From an uncultured Phycisphaeraceae bacterium (GTDB taxonomy: Bacteria; Planctomycetota; Phycisphaerae; Phycisphaerales; UBA1924): a stretch of DNA of 39,476 bases. Shown in pieces: positions 1 to 8,346 of this stretch. The stretch spans positions 1-39,476 of the forward strand of contig CALCCF010000005.1 in NCBI GenBank assembly GCA_937899905.1, written 5' to 3'. Below the pieces are notes generated by a model. It was not told the origin of the DNA. It saw nothing but the letters and a program-made list of their open reading frames with translations, and ran no database searches. Within the stretch, counting starts at the first letter, position 1. Each line of letters opens with the position of its first letter. The position numbers and the translations under genes were made by a program.

Positions 1-818
1 ACGCCCTCGGACGCCTCGGCGGGCGCGGCGAGCGAGCGGAGCGATGTGCTCGCGCGGGCAATCGACGCGTCCAGCTCACTGCCTCGTACATCCACGGCGA
101 ACGTGATTGGAGCCGCAGACTCATCGCGCCCCACGATCCAACGCGTGATGTTTTGGGTGAAGCTACGGCCGTCCGATGATGCGGCGTCTGGTCTCCAGAA
201 GCCCCTCGCGAATGCGTTGCCACGCTCGGGCCAGAATCGCTTGGAAAGCGCCGGCTGCTTGCCGGTCGCGGCGGCAAGCGTTTGCTCCAGGATCCAGCCG
301 GCTTCGGCCGGTGCCATCGCCAGCACGCCCGCGTCCTTGCGCTGCGATGGGAGCGCGGCAACAAGGAACGTCTCTTCCTCGAGACCGAACACGGTGCGGC
401 CGTGGACGACCTTCCTCGGGACGGCTCGTGCCCGCTGGAGCAGGCGATCCTGGAACGAGTCATCGACTTCTGCCAGAACGATCCATCCTGCGTCGCGGTC
501 ATCGGAAGGCTGCGCGATCCCGCGCGCTGCGGCCGTTCCGAGCAAGCGATCGAACAACTCGGGTTCGCTCAGGTCGACGCGATTGGCGAGCAAGCCCCAC
601 GCGCGTTGAGTGAGCGGCATTGCTTCGCGCTCGGCCATCCAATCGATGAACGCGCGCGCCGCCTCGCCGTCGCGTCGCTCCGCCGCTCCATCGACAGCGA
701 TCGCAAACGAGACGCCCTGCGGCAATCGCTCGAGGAGGTCGTCATCGAGTGCACGCCCGGTCGCGATCGTCTCGCGAGCCAGCGCAAGCACGAAGACTGC
801 GAGCAGCCAGCGGCGCAT
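1..818 (-). CDS. Secreted protein of unknown function, third gene of a sigma-factor operon (3' end outside window)
   Basis: An uninterrupted minus-strand frame starts at the ATG at 818 and runs off the left edge of the window, giving about 272 codons. The N-terminus (MRRWLLAVFVLALA) is a short basic stretch followed by a hydrophobic one, which looks like a signal peptide, so the protein is probably exported. The rest is rich in Ala, Arg, Glu and Asp and shows no motif I recognise. The gene begins 8 bases after the stop of the anti-sigma-like gene, so it is very likely co-transcribed with the sigma/anti-sigma pair and may act in the same envelope response. That role is inferred from position only. 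No function is assigned. Confidence 0.7.
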   Translation of the reverse strand, partial: MRRWLLAVFVLALARETIATGRALDDDLLERLPQGVSFAIAVDGAAERRDGEAARAFIDWMAEREAMPLTQRAWGLLANRVDLSEPELFDRLLGTAAARGIAQPSDDRDAGWIVLAEVDDSFQDRLLQRARAVPRKVVHGRTVFGLEEETFLVAALPSQRKDAGVLAMAPAEAGWILEQTLAAATGKQPALSKRFWPERGNAFARGFWRPDAASSDGRSFTQNITRWIVGRDESAAPITFAVDVRGSELDASIARASTSLRSLAAPAEASEG

Positions 819-826
819 GGTGGGGT

Positions 827-1684
827 TTACTCGCGAGCTCGGTCGCCGGTTGTGCCGGGCTCGGGACGCACGATGAGCAGGCCGCCGTGCTCGGTGACGG
901 TGAAGCCCGGCAGCGTGAGCTGCGGCGTCTTGGACCGGCCCCACCAGCCGTGGGCGTTGGGCAGGTCGCCGCGCACCATGCTCGCGGCGTGCTGGCCGGC
1001 CATCGGCAATGGGCCAAGCCGGGCGGCCGCGGCGCGCTGCGCTTCGATGTTTTCAGGCCGGGCAAGCAGCGGGAGTTGGGCCATCGCCGTGCGTTGCGGC
1101 ATAGGCAAGACATCGTTGGAAACTCCGAAAGACGAGAAGCTCGTCGCCGAGTCGGCTTCGAGGTTGAAGACGATCGTGCCGTGCGATTTGCTCTGGTCGA
1201 CCGAGTCGGCCAGATCTTGCTGGACCTCAGAGGGCACCAGCCGCAGCTCGCCCGCTTCGGCGTCGCCGCTCTCGAGCAGCACGCCCAGCGGCCGCTCGCT
1301 CTCCGCCAGCCGCAGTTGCGGCGGGGTTACGCGCACCCACAGCACAAGGCCCGCGACGATCATCAGCGTCGCGAGTGCCACTGCCGAGCGTCCGGCGAGC
1401 ACGAATCGGCGGCCGCGCTTGCTCAGCAACCGGTCGCGCACCTCACAGCGTGCCATCACGCTGTCGGTCAGGTCGACCTTCAGGCTCGTGTTGCTCGCGC
1501 TCTGGCGCAGCATCGACACGGCCTCGCTCGTGCGGCTGAATTCCTCGGCCAGCACCGTGTCCTGGCGCAGCGCCTCGTGCAGCCGGCCCTTGCCGGCGCT
1601 GTCGAGCTCGCCGTCGAAGTAGGCCTCGAGTAGGTCCCGTTCGTTCACACTATCTTGGCCGTTCGGCCCGTTGCGATGCGTCAT
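827..1684 (-). CDS. Anti-sigma-factor-like single-pass membrane protein
   Basis: 285 residues. The ATG at 1684 overlaps the stop of the sigma gene (ATGA), which fixes the start and implies translational coupling. The N-terminal 85 or so residues contain an LLEAYFDGELD segment like the first helix of anti-sigma domains, where cytoplasmic anti-sigma factors grip their sigma. A hydrophobic segment at about residues 104-122 (ALATLMIVAGLVLWV) is a membrane anchor, and the C-terminal half should be periplasmic. The HxxxCxxC motif of zinc-binding anti-sigmas is absent. By position and architecture it most likely holds the neighbouring ECF sigma inactive at the membrane. The periplasmic part is not recognisable, so the signal it senses is unknown. 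Confidence 0.75.
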   Translation of the reverse strand: MTHRNGPNGQDSVNERDLLEAYFDGELDSAGKGRLHEALRQDTVLAEEFSRTSEAVSMLRQSASNTSLKVDLTDSVMARCEVRDRLLSKRGRRFVLAGRSAVALATLMIVAGLVLWVRVTPPQLRLAESERPLGVLLESGDAEAGELRLVPSEVQQDLADSVDQSKSHGTIVFNLEADSATSFSSFGVSNDVLPMPQRTAMAQLPLLARPENIEAQRAAAARLGPLPMAGQHAASMVRGDLPNAHGWWGRSKTPQLTLPGFTVTEHGGLLIVRPEPGTTGDRARE

Positions 1685-2310
1685 GGCTGATCCCCACGAT
1701 CGACCCGAGAACTCGGTTGCGAATGCAATGTGTGGGCAGAGTGCTGGCTCCGACGCTCGGCCCGAACGGCCTCGAGCGCCACGCGCAGCTTGCGCCGGCC
1801 GCGATGCAAGTGGCTCTTGATCGTGCCGGACGGCATCAGGAAGTGCTCGGCCAATCGAGCGATCGGCCATTCGCACTGGTGGAACAGGATCACGATGTCA
1901 CGCTGCGTCTCGGGCAGACGAGACAGCGCCTCGTCGAGGTCGCTCCGCGTGATTGAGCGTTGCTCATCGGTGCTCACGTCGACCTCGTGCGAGGCCACCG
2001 GCTCGGCGCTCAGTGATACCAGGTCGGTGTCGAACGTCGGCGAAGACTTCTGCACCACGTTGCAGTGCAGCCGCTTGGCGATCGTGAACAGCCACGTCGA
2101 GAAGCGGAACCGCGAATCGAAGCGGTGCAGGTTGGTCAGCGCCCTGACGAAGGCCTCTTGGACGACATCCTCGGCGACCTCGGGGCGGCCGCAGCGACGA
2201 AGCATGAATGCGTAGAGCGACATCTGGTGGGCCCGCACGAGCTCCTCGGCGGCCAAGCGATCGCCGGCCAGTGCCGAATCGATCAGGGATTGTTCCTGTT
2301 GACGCTCCAT
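1681..2310 (-). CDS. ECF-type RNA polymerase sigma factor (RpoE-like)
   Basis: 209 residues. Region 2 is clear: a core-binding helix around LYAFMLRRCG, then EDVVQEAFVRAL and FSTWLFTIAKR, the -10-recognition part. Region 4 follows after an acidic linker: LSRLPETQRDIVILF, then the helix-turn-helix ending GTIKSHLHRGRRKL, which reads the -35 element. Regions 1.1, 1.2 and 3 are absent, which defines the ECF group. It would direct RNA polymerase to a small regulon, probably including its own operon. The anti-sigma-like gene overlaps its stop. There is no clear Shine-Dalgarno before the ATG at 2310. A TATAGT hexamer (minus strand, 2324-2319) ends only 8 bases before the ATG, so the transcript may be leaderless or nearly so. 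Confidence 0.9.
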   Translation of the reverse strand: MERQQEQSLIDSALAGDRLAAEELVRAHQMSLYAFMLRRCGRPEVAEDVVQEAFVRALTNLHRFDSRFRFSTWLFTIAKRLHCNVVQKSSPTFDTDLVSLSAEPVASHEVDVSTDEQRSITRSDLDEALSRLPETQRDIVILFHQCEWPIARLAEHFLMPSGTIKSHLHRGRRKLRVALEAVRAERRSQHSAHTLHSQPSSRVDRGDQP

Positions 2311-2330
2311 GCGATATCACTATACCACAA

Positions 2331-2361
2331 GCCCGCCACCGGGTTGCACCCCGTGGCGGGC
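2331..2361 (-). terminator. Hairpin terminator candidate after the B12-fold gene
   Basis: The arms GCCCGCCAC (2331-2339) and GTGGCGGGC (2353-2361) pair perfectly over 9 bp. After one mismatch they continue with GGGT/ACCC around a small loop. It sits between the stop of the B12-fold gene (2457) and the sigma gene start (2310), both on the minus strand, so it would separate the two transcripts. The following minus-strand bases are only weakly T-rich (TTGTGGTAT), so termination efficiency is uncertain. Confidence 0.5.
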
Positions 2362-2456
2362 CTGAAAAGGTCGATTCCAGATCGGGAGATATCGGTCCTA
2401 GCGAGATCTTGATCACGCCTGGCGCCGGTATGTGCCAGAGCCGTCCTTGGGGTGGC

Positions 2457-3149
2457 TCAGGCGGCGGTCTTGCGGCGGCGGCGACGCTGACGCGGCTCGG
2501 CGCGGACGTCCGCCTCCTCGATCAAAGCCTGCACCACCTCCAGCGGGTCATCGCCCCACAGATCGGCGCCGATCTCGGCGGCCAGGCCCTCGGCACGATT
2601 GAACACGCCGCCGCCCACCGCGATCTGCATATCGCGCTCCGGATCGGTGTCGTGCACGGTGTCGATCAGCTCGCGGATGAACGGCAGGTCGTTCGCGCCC
2701 GACGAGAACATGACGAGGGCCGCAGGGTCGCGCAGCTTGACCTCGGCGAGCAGTTCGTCGTTGGGGATGCCGCCGCCGCCAAAGTGCACGGTAAAGCCCT
2801 GGCTGACCAGCATGTCCGTTGCCAACTGGCCGGCGAGGTCGTCCGAGTCTCGCGGGCCGCAGGTGACGATAACCGTGCGCCCATTGCTTGCAGCCGGTGA
2901 GATAAGGCCCGCAGTCTGATCGGCCAGCACGCGGAGCAGGCGCGTCGCGTAGTGATGGCCCAGCTTGCTGAGATGGTCGGCCCGGTAGAGCTTCTCGACC
3001 CGCTCGTACGTGGGCCAATACAACTCGGTGATCAGGTCGATCGCGCTGTCGCCCGTTTCCAGGGCTCGTAGGACGACCTGCCGGGCCTCGACCCGGTCTC
3101 CCGAGACAAGGACATCAAAGAACCGTTCGCGGAGCGCGTCCGTGCACAT
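2457..3149 (-). CDS. B12-binding-fold protein lacking the canonical cobalt-ligand His
   Basis: 230 residues from the ATG at 3149, chosen because an AGGGGA Shine-Dalgarno lies about 8 bases upstream; the frame stays open further upstream without a good start. Residues 1-85 are helical, like the cap domain preceding many corrinoid domains. Residues 92-215 look like a Rossmann-type cobalamin domain: an IVTCGP strand, a glycine-rich FGGGG turn, FSSGAN in the place of the SxL motif, and VGGG in the place of the GG motif. The usual DxHxxG cobalt-ligand motif reads DSDDLAG (101-107), with Asp104 where His is expected. The C-terminus is a run of Arg and Lys. Such proteins are often light- or B12-sensing regulators or corrinoid carriers. 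With the His missing, binding may be base-on or absent. Specific role unknown. Confidence 0.7.
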   Translation of the reverse strand: MCTDALRERFFDVLVSGDRVEARQVVLRALETGDSAIDLITELYWPTYERVEKLYRADHLSKLGHHYATRLLRVLADQTAGLISPAASNGRTVIVTCGPRDSDDLAGQLATDMLVSQGFTVHFGGGGIPNDELLAEVKLRDPAALVMFSSGANDLPFIRELIDTVHDTDPERDMQIAVGGGVFNRAEGLAAEIGADLWGDDPLEVVQALIEEADVRAEPRQRRRRRKTAA

Positions 3150-3301
3150 GTTGCATCCCCTGTTCCGCCCCGCCCTTGCGCGGGAGCCAGTCGTTCGCTT
3201 GCCGCGGGCACCGGCGACAGTCGCCGTCCGCGAGCGGGGGTTACATCGCCATCTTGCAACGCTGGCTCGCAGCGGCGAGAAAAAAAGCGGGATGTGCATT
3301 T

Positions 3302-3325
3302 GCTGCGCGGCAAAGCCTGCGCAGC
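3302..3325 (-). terminator. Hairpin terminator candidate downstream of menG
   Basis: GCTGCGC (3302-3308) pairs with GCGCAGC (3319-3325), and GGC/GCC extends the stem around an AAA loop with one bulged T. It begins about 11 bases after the menG stop on the minus strand. A run of seven Ts on that strand follows some 17 bases further (about 3279-3285), so this is either an imperfect intrinsic terminator or a 3'-end-stabilising hairpin. Confidence 0.45.
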
Positions 3326-3336
3326 GAGAGGATGGT

Positions 3337-4134
3337 CTACGGCTTACGTCCGAAATAACACGCGCAGATACCGCCCGAAAGCGATTTCGCCGAGACTTCT
3401 TCAAGCCCGGTTTGGCGCATCAGATCCAAGATCCGCTCCCGACTAAGGAACGTCTGTACGGACCTAGGCAGATACCGGTACGCCCCGGATCGATCACGAC
3501 TGATCCACGTTGCCGTCCGGGGCATGATGACCTTTGTGTAGAGGTCGTGCCCCCATCGGATCGGGGCGAAGCTCGGCCGATCGAACTCCAAGATGACCAA
3601 CCGCCCGCCCGGCCGCAGCACTCGGGCAAACTCGTCGATCGCGGCCTTTGGCTCCTGGACGTTGCGCAGGCCGAAGGCGATGGACAGCACATCGCAGCAG
3701 GCGTCGGCGAGCGGAAGGGCCATGGCATCGCCCTCGACATAGACGATGTTTGTGATGGAACGGTCTTCTGATTGGTTTTGTCTATGCTTCGCCCGCTCGA
3801 GCATGGCGTGGGTGAAGTCGACGCCGATCACCGACTGCGCTGGCGTGCGGGCGAACGCCTCCGCCAGGTCGCCCGTGCCGCAGGCCACATCGACCACGGC
3901 GTCGCCAGGCCGCACCTCGGCCCGCTTGACGGTGTACTTCCGCCAACGCTGATCGAGCAGGAACGAGTGGACACGGTTGTTGAGGTCGTACGAGCCCGCG
4001 ATCGCCGTGAACATGTCGCGGACGCGATCTGCTTTATCGGACCTTTGATGCGGATCGGCGAGGGTGGAGCCGTCCCATGCGGGGGCCGCTTCGGTGGAAT
4101 GGGTTGGGGCATTCGGGGTCGGGCCGCGATCCAT
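3337..4134 (-). CDS. menG: Demethylmenaquinone / ubiquinone C-methyltransferase (MenG/UbiE)
   Basis: About 265 residues from the ATG at 4134. The frame extends to a TTG at 4179, but that would run into the upstream region of the divergent protease gene. It is a class I SAM methyltransferase: VDVACGTGD (about 81-89) is the SAM-binding motif I, GVDFTHAML binds the ribose, and IAFGLRNV followed by LRPGGRLVILEF are UbiE/MenG signatures. MenG carries out the last step of menaquinone synthesis at the inner membrane, methylating demethylmenaquinone. Planctomycetes generally use menaquinone, so MenG is the likely role, although UbiE-family enzymes can act in both quinone pathways. The first 40 residues are poorly conserved. 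Confidence 0.92.
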   Translation of the reverse strand: MDRGPTPNAPTHSTEAAPAWDGSTLADPHQRSDKADRVRDMFTAIAGSYDLNNRVHSFLLDQRWRKYTVKRAEVRPGDAVVDVACGTGDLAEAFARTPAQSVIGVDFTHAMLERAKHRQNQSEDRSITNIVYVEGDAMALPLADACCDVLSIAFGLRNVQEPKAAIDEFARVLRPGGRLVILEFDRPSFAPIRWGHDLYTKVIMPRTATWISRDRSGAYRYLPRSVQTFLSRERILDLMRQTGLEEVSAKSLSGGICACYFGRKP

Positions 4135-4196
4135 ACTGTCATAAGGATAGAGCGGGCCGGGCCTCGCCCCGGCCGTCAAGGAGGGATGCCTTGGGG

Positions 4197-5204
4197 ATGC
4201 CCGGTTTCAAGCAGGTACTGGCGGTCATGGTCTTCGCGGTTCTCCCGGCTCTCACGGGCTGCGCGACCGACCCGACCACCGGCGATCGCTTCTTCACGCT
4301 CTCGCCGAGTTGGGACAGCGATGTCTCGCTCGGCCTCGAGGCCGCACCGAGCTTCCGGGATGAGTTCGGCGGGCCGGTGCCCGACACCGCCATCCGCGAC
4401 TACGTCACCGAGGTTGGTATGTCGATGGTGCCGTATCTCGAAGAGGGTGTGCCTAGCGATCTGCCGTGGGAGTTCACCATCCTCAACTCGGACGTGCTCA
4501 ACGCGTTCGCCCTGCCCGGTGGCCAGGTGTTCATCACGCGCGGGCTGGCGTCGCAGCTCAAGAACGAGGCCGAGCTCGCCGGCGTCTTGGGACACGAGAT
4601 CGGCCACGTGACCGCGCGCCATGGCAATCGGCAGATGAGCCGCGCGATGCTGATGCAGGGCGGTCTCGTGGCCGGCGCCATTGTCATCGGTGCCGCCGAC
4701 GAGGACAGCGTGCTGCGGCGCTACGGCCAGTACGGCCTGCCTGTAGCGCAGGTTGGCGGCCAGCTCGTGGTCTTGCGCTACGGCCGAGACGCCGAGTACC
4801 AAGCCGACGAATTGGGCATGCGGTACATGTCGCGCGCTGGCTACAAGCCCAGCGGCCAGCGCGGCGTGATGATGACGCTCGCGCGCTTGAGCGAGGGCGG
4901 CCAGCGCCCACCCGTGTGGCTCTCGACGCACCCGTATCCCGACGACCGCGTGGCGCGCATCGACAACCTGCTGAACTCCACGTTCCGCGAGGCCGAGGCA
5001 AGCTCGGCGAACGTCACGCGCCCCGAGGTCTACGCCCGCCGCATGCTGCGCCCGCTCGCGGCACTCCCGCCCGCGCCGCCGCCACCAGTGGGCGACGAGA
5101 CGGCGATGCTGCTGGATGCGGTGATGTGGTGTGGCATCTGCCGCGATGACTCAGAACCGATGACGCTAGCGGATCGCTGGTCGCGCCGGATTCACGCGCG
5201 GTAG
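4197..5204 (+). CDS. M48-family zinc metalloprotease, lipoprotein
   Basis: 335 residues from the ATG at 4197. An in-frame TTG at 4191 has better spacing to the AAGGAGG at 4178-4184 and could be the true start. A signal peptide ends in the lipobox LTGC (Cys22), so the protein should be lipid-anchored. The catalytic motif is HEIGH (133-137), and the third zinc ligand is Glu205 in YQADELGMRYM, as in M48 peptidases such as LoiP and BepA. The region LNAFALPGGQVFITRGL before the active site is typical of the family. These enzymes degrade or assist misfolded outer-membrane and periplasmic proteins. It is transcribed divergently from menG, and its 3' end overlaps the convergent zinc-ribbon gene by 13 bases. 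Confidence 0.92.
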   Translation: MPGFKQVLAVMVFAVLPALTGCATDPTTGDRFFTLSPSWDSDVSLGLEAAPSFRDEFGGPVPDTAIRDYVTEVGMSMVPYLEEGVPSDLPWEFTILNSDVLNAFALPGGQVFITRGLASQLKNEAELAGVLGHEIGHVTARHGNRQMSRAMLMQGGLVAGAIVIGAADEDSVLRRYGQYGLPVAQVGGQLVVLRYGRDAEYQADELGMRYMSRAGYKPSGQRGVMMTLARLSEGGQRPPVWLSTHPYPDDRVARIDNLLNSTFREAEASSANVTRPEVYARRMLRPLAALPPAPPPPVGDETAMLLDAVMWCGICRDDSEPMTLADRWSRRIHAR

Positions 5205-6238
5205 CGCTTGATCACGCGCAGTACCGCGTAACCGGCCGACATCAGAATCGGAACCGACAGGACGCCGAGCCCCAGGAGGCCGCCGGTCGTGCTTGTTGGG
5301 GTGGGAAGGCGGAACTTATACCACTTCCCCGAGCTCCTTGCCAGCGTGTTCTGGGTCCAGACGAGAGCGCCCGGATCGTTCGAGAGGCTCTCGAGCTCTT
5401 CGATGGTCCGAAATTCCCCGCCGATAGCGAGCGCTGCCAGCCGTTGCAGGTCCGCCACTTCCGCGGGCGACCCGGCCCAGAACTGGTCGAGCCCCATGAC
5501 CCTGTACAACTCCGAGATGCCCGTGTCGATCGCGGTGCCGTTCGCGCTCGACGCGGGCTGGAACGGCGGCTTGAAGCCCCCCTGGTAGAAGTGCAGAACC
5601 CACGACTTCTGATCAAGATCAACGTTCAGCCACCCGAGGTCCTTGGTGGTGTAGTTGTCGAGGATGAAGGTGACGTGGCCCCAGAGCGGTGCACGCGTGC
5701 TTCCCGGCGCGGCGTCGACGACGTAGTCGGCCGAGAGCTGGACGCTGTAGTTCGGCCCCGCCGTCGCATTCGCCGTCGTGTACTCGGCGTGGAAGAGTTC
5801 GTTCGCCGGCGTGAGCGTGTCCCACTCGATCGCGCCGCCGATGAGCCGGCCGACCGGTGCGATCGCCCACGCCGCCAGCACGATTACGAGCGCGACGAGC
5901 GCCAATCGCAACCACCCGGGCACCCTCACGGCGCGACCGAGTAACTCATGCCGATACAAGATCGCGCCCGGCTCGGCGTACGACGCGCTGCACTCCGGGC
6001 ATTGGGGGCCGCTCGCGACCGGGTAGCCGCACGCAGCGCAGATCGTCGGATGATCTCGCAGCGCCCGATGCTTGAGCGGTCGCAGCGAATACAGGAACCG
6101 GGCGGCGAGGCTCTCGGGTCGATTCCTCGCCACGAAGTACAGCACGAAACCGACGACGACGACGAGCACGAGCGGCGAGAACGCGATCGGGTACCAGTGG
6201 CGAACGAGTTCGTAGATCCCACCCCACACGGACACCAT
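5192..6238 (-). CDS. Zinc-ribbon membrane protein of unknown function
   Basis: 348 residues from the ATG at 6238, which lies 2 bases after the stop of the upstream dipeptidase gene and so looks coupled to it. A hydrophobic helix at about 17-37 is followed by a CxxC...CxxC zinc-ribbon-like motif (Cys67, Cys70, Cys80, Cys83, spaced as CAACGY and CPEC). A second helix lies at about 110-128, then a long soluble region of about 190 residues, and a last hydrophobic stretch near the C-terminus. Short zinc ribbons next to membrane helices are common in planctomycete proteins, but I do not recognise this family. It is third in an operon behind a secreted protein and a dipeptidase. Its end overlaps the convergent M48 gene. 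Confidence 0.75.
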   Translation of the reverse strand: MVSVWGGIYELVRHWYPIAFSPLVLVVVVGFVLYFVARNRPESLAARFLYSLRPLKHRALRDHPTICAACGYPVASGPQCPECSASYAEPGAILYRHELLGRAVRVPGWLRLALVALVIVLAAWAIAPVGRLIGGAIEWDTLTPANELFHAEYTTANATAGPNYSVQLSADYVVDAAPGSTRAPLWGHVTFILDNYTTKDLGWLNVDLDQKSWVLHFYQGGFKPPFQPASSANGTAIDTGISELYRVMGLDQFWAGSPAEVADLQRLAALAIGGEFRTIEELESLSNDPGALVWTQNTLARSSGKWYKFRLPTPTSTTGGLLGLGVLSVPILMSAGYAVLRVIKRYRA

Positions 6239-6240
6239 CG

Positions 6241-7254
6241 CTAGCCAGCCCCCAGCACCCGCCACCAATTGCCAAAGGCGAATCCCTCAACCTCCGCGTC
6301 GCTCCAGCCCTCTGCACGAAGCATGTCCAGCAGCGTGTGAAGATCTCCGGGCTCGTTGACGCCGGCGGGCAGCTGCGCCGCATCGAAACCGCCGTCCATG
6401 TCCGTACCCAGGCCGACGGCGTCCTTGCCGGCGATGCTGGCGGTTTGCAGCACCTGGTCGAGCGCGGTTTGCAGCGGGGGACGCTTCTTGCTCTTGTCGA
6501 ATGATGGATCGAGGAAGGCGGCGTAGAGGTTGATGCCGATGATGCCGCCGCGGCGTGCGATCTCGGCGATGCTCTCATCGCGCAGGTGGCGTTGGTTGCT
6601 GCCGCCAAGGAGCGCGCGCGCGTTGCTGTGGCTAGCCATGACGCGGCCCTTCGCAAGGTCGAGCACCTCGTCCATCGCCGCATCGCTCAGGTGCGAGAGG
6701 TCGTGGATCACGCCCGCGTCATCGATCGCGCGCACCACGTCGCGACCCTCGGCGGTGAGGCCGGACTTCTGGCTGTTCCCGCCGGCGTATCGCGAGCCGA
6801 GTGCCCAGGCCAGGCCGATGGCGATCACGCCCTGCTCGGCCCACCATGCGACCTCGTCGGCGTTGCGTATCGGGTCGGCGCCCTCCATGAGGATGCCAAG
6901 GGCAAGCGGCGCGACGCCCTGATTCGGCAGCAGGTCGATCACGCCCGCATCGCGCCAGGCGTGGTAGAGCTTGAGCTGCCGAAGGCCCGCGCGGTGCGCG
7001 GCCTCGGCGTCGCCGGGCGGGTAGGTGTGCTGGAAGCCACCGAGTTGCAAGCCCTCGGGAGAGTCCTCCTCGCTCAGCTCGGTGAAGATCGTGCCCAGGC
7101 AGCCGCGCACGTTGCCGTCGGCGAGCGAGGGCAGCGTGATCGACGCGGGAAGCAGCGTGCCGCGGCATTGCTTCAGCGGCGCGTGCATGTCGCGACCGAT
7201 CTCGGCGAGATACGCGAGGTCGAGGTGGCCGTCGAACAGTCGCGTTGCGCTCAC
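6241..7254 (-). CDS. Membrane dipeptidase-like metallohydrolase (peptidase family M19)
   Basis: 337 residues from the GTG at 7254. This start overlaps the upstream stop as GTGA, and longer versions of the frame run into the upstream gene. M19 motifs in order: FDGHLDLA (His10 and Asp12, the HxD metal pair), a middle Glu region (LGILMEGADPI), HDLSHLSD, MASHSNARALLGG and GTDMDGG near the end. These match the binuclear zinc centre of renal-dipeptidase-type enzymes. The family cleaves dipeptides, often with little side-chain specificity and sometimes with D-residues. No signal peptide is visible from this start, so the enzyme is probably cytoplasmic. It lies between a secreted protein and a zinc-ribbon membrane protein in the same operon; their common purpose is unclear. 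Confidence 0.9.
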   Translation of the reverse strand: MSATRLFDGHLDLAYLAEIGRDMHAPLKQCRGTLLPASITLPSLADGNVRGCLGTIFTELSEEDSPEGLQLGGFQHTYPPGDAEAAHRAGLRQLKLYHAWRDAGVIDLLPNQGVAPLALGILMEGADPIRNADEVAWWAEQGVIAIGLAWALGSRYAGGNSQKSGLTAEGRDVVRAIDDAGVIHDLSHLSDAAMDEVLDLAKGRVMASHSNARALLGGSNQRHLRDESIAEIARRGGIIGINLYAAFLDPSFDKSKKRPPLQTALDQVLQTASIAGKDAVGLGTDMDGGFDAAQLPAGVNEPGDLHTLLDMLRAEGWSDAEVEGFAFGNWWRVLGAG

Positions 7255-8186
7255 GGCCCGGCCTGGCCTTCGGCCTCTTCGCTCTCGGTGTCCGGCGCTC
7301 CGCGAACGGGCAGGCTCTCGAACTCGAGGTGGAAGTGCGTGGGCTCGAAGAACGTGCCCGGCTCGGCACGCAGCCATGGATCGCGAACATGCCTGAACAG
7401 TTCGTAGGGCAGCTCGGCGCGCACCGCGATGGCGCCCGTCTTGGCGTCCTGTTCGAATCGGATCGTCGCGTAGCGCTCTTCCGGCCCTTTGCCGCGCTGT
7501 GCGTCGACGGGTTGGGTTGGCACGTAGATCGACGGTGCGTCCGAAGTATCGTCATCACCGACGACGCGTAGCACGCCGGGCCGGCCGTTCTGGTTCGTCA
7601 CTTGGTCGCCCAGCGTGTCCTGGTCGTTTGCGGTGTTGTACTGGTCGATCGCGCTGCCGTCGAGGCCGCAGTTCAGCACGTCCTCGAGCGCGTATTGGAG
7701 GTGGTGCAGGGTCGTGGCCGTGGTGGCCGAAGCCGGCTCGAGAAACCGCACGCCCTCGAGGCGGATGCGGACGATCGAGCCGGGCTTGATGTCCTCAAAG
7801 AAAGGATCGCCGTTGTCCTTCTTGTAGAAGCCCACGCGGACAACCGAGCCCAGCGGGTGGCCCTGCTGGAGGTCGATGCGTGTGCCGCCCACGGCCGCGA
7901 AGCCGAGCACGTTGTGGCCCATGTCCGCGAGCTCGGTCTTGCTGCCCCAGGGCAGGGTCTCGACCAGCTCGACCTCGGTGCCGTCGCGCTGGGTCCAGGC
8001 GATGGCGATGGTGGGCTGGAATTGGTCGTCGATGAACAGCGGCCAGTTGCTGCCGGGGGCCCGCCGGCCCTCCTGGGCCGCTTGGCTGGCCTCATGGGCG
8101 ATGCCCGGAGACGCCAGGAGGGCCAGCACGACGAGCAGCCCGAGCCATCGGCTCGATGATAGGTATTTGATAGGAATTCTCGGCAT
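7251..8186 (-). CDS. Secreted protein of unknown function
   Basis: 311 residues from the ATG at 8186, chosen because GGAGG lies 5 bases upstream; the open frame continues further upstream into the divergent gene and that part is not real. A signal peptide covers about residues 1-30 (hydrophobic core LGLLVVLALLA), so the protein is exported. The body is acidic, with segments such as GSVVRVGFYKKDNGDPFF and RIRLEGVRFLEP that suggest beta-structure, and a Glu-rich C-terminus. No family recognised. It is the first gene of an operon with the dipeptidase (GTGA overlap) and the zinc-ribbon membrane protein. It faces the first choice-of-anchor-B gene across a 160-base divergent intergenic region that probably holds both promoters. 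Confidence 0.75.
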   Translation of the reverse strand: MPRIPIKYLSSSRWLGLLVVLALLASPGIAHEASQAAQEGRRAPGSNWPLFIDDQFQPTIAIAWTQRDGTEVELVETLPWGSKTELADMGHNVLGFAAVGGTRIDLQQGHPLGSVVRVGFYKKDNGDPFFEDIKPGSIVRIRLEGVRFLEPASATTATTLHHLQYALEDVLNCGLDGSAIDQYNTANDQDTLGDQVTNQNGRPGVLRVVGDDDTSDAPSIYVPTQPVDAQRGKGPEERYATIRFEQDAKTGAIAVRAELPYELFRHVRDPWLRAEPGTFFEPTHFHLEFESLPVRGAPDTESEEAEGQAGP

Positions 8187-8346
8187 CGGCCCTCCAGCAC
8201 AGGTTGGCTCGACCCGCGCAAGCCGGGCAGGCCTGCCAGACGGTACGACGGGGTGGCCCGCAGCGATACGCGGCGGACTTAACACAGGATTCTGAAACAA
8301 GATGGCACCGATGGGGTGTAGTGTCCTCCCTGGGAGCCCCACGATT

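Noticed and set aside
282-1633. Long plus-strand open frames opposite the sigma/anti-sigma operon
   Set aside because: They lie opposite recognisable minus-strand genes that have coupled starts, and they carry no domain.
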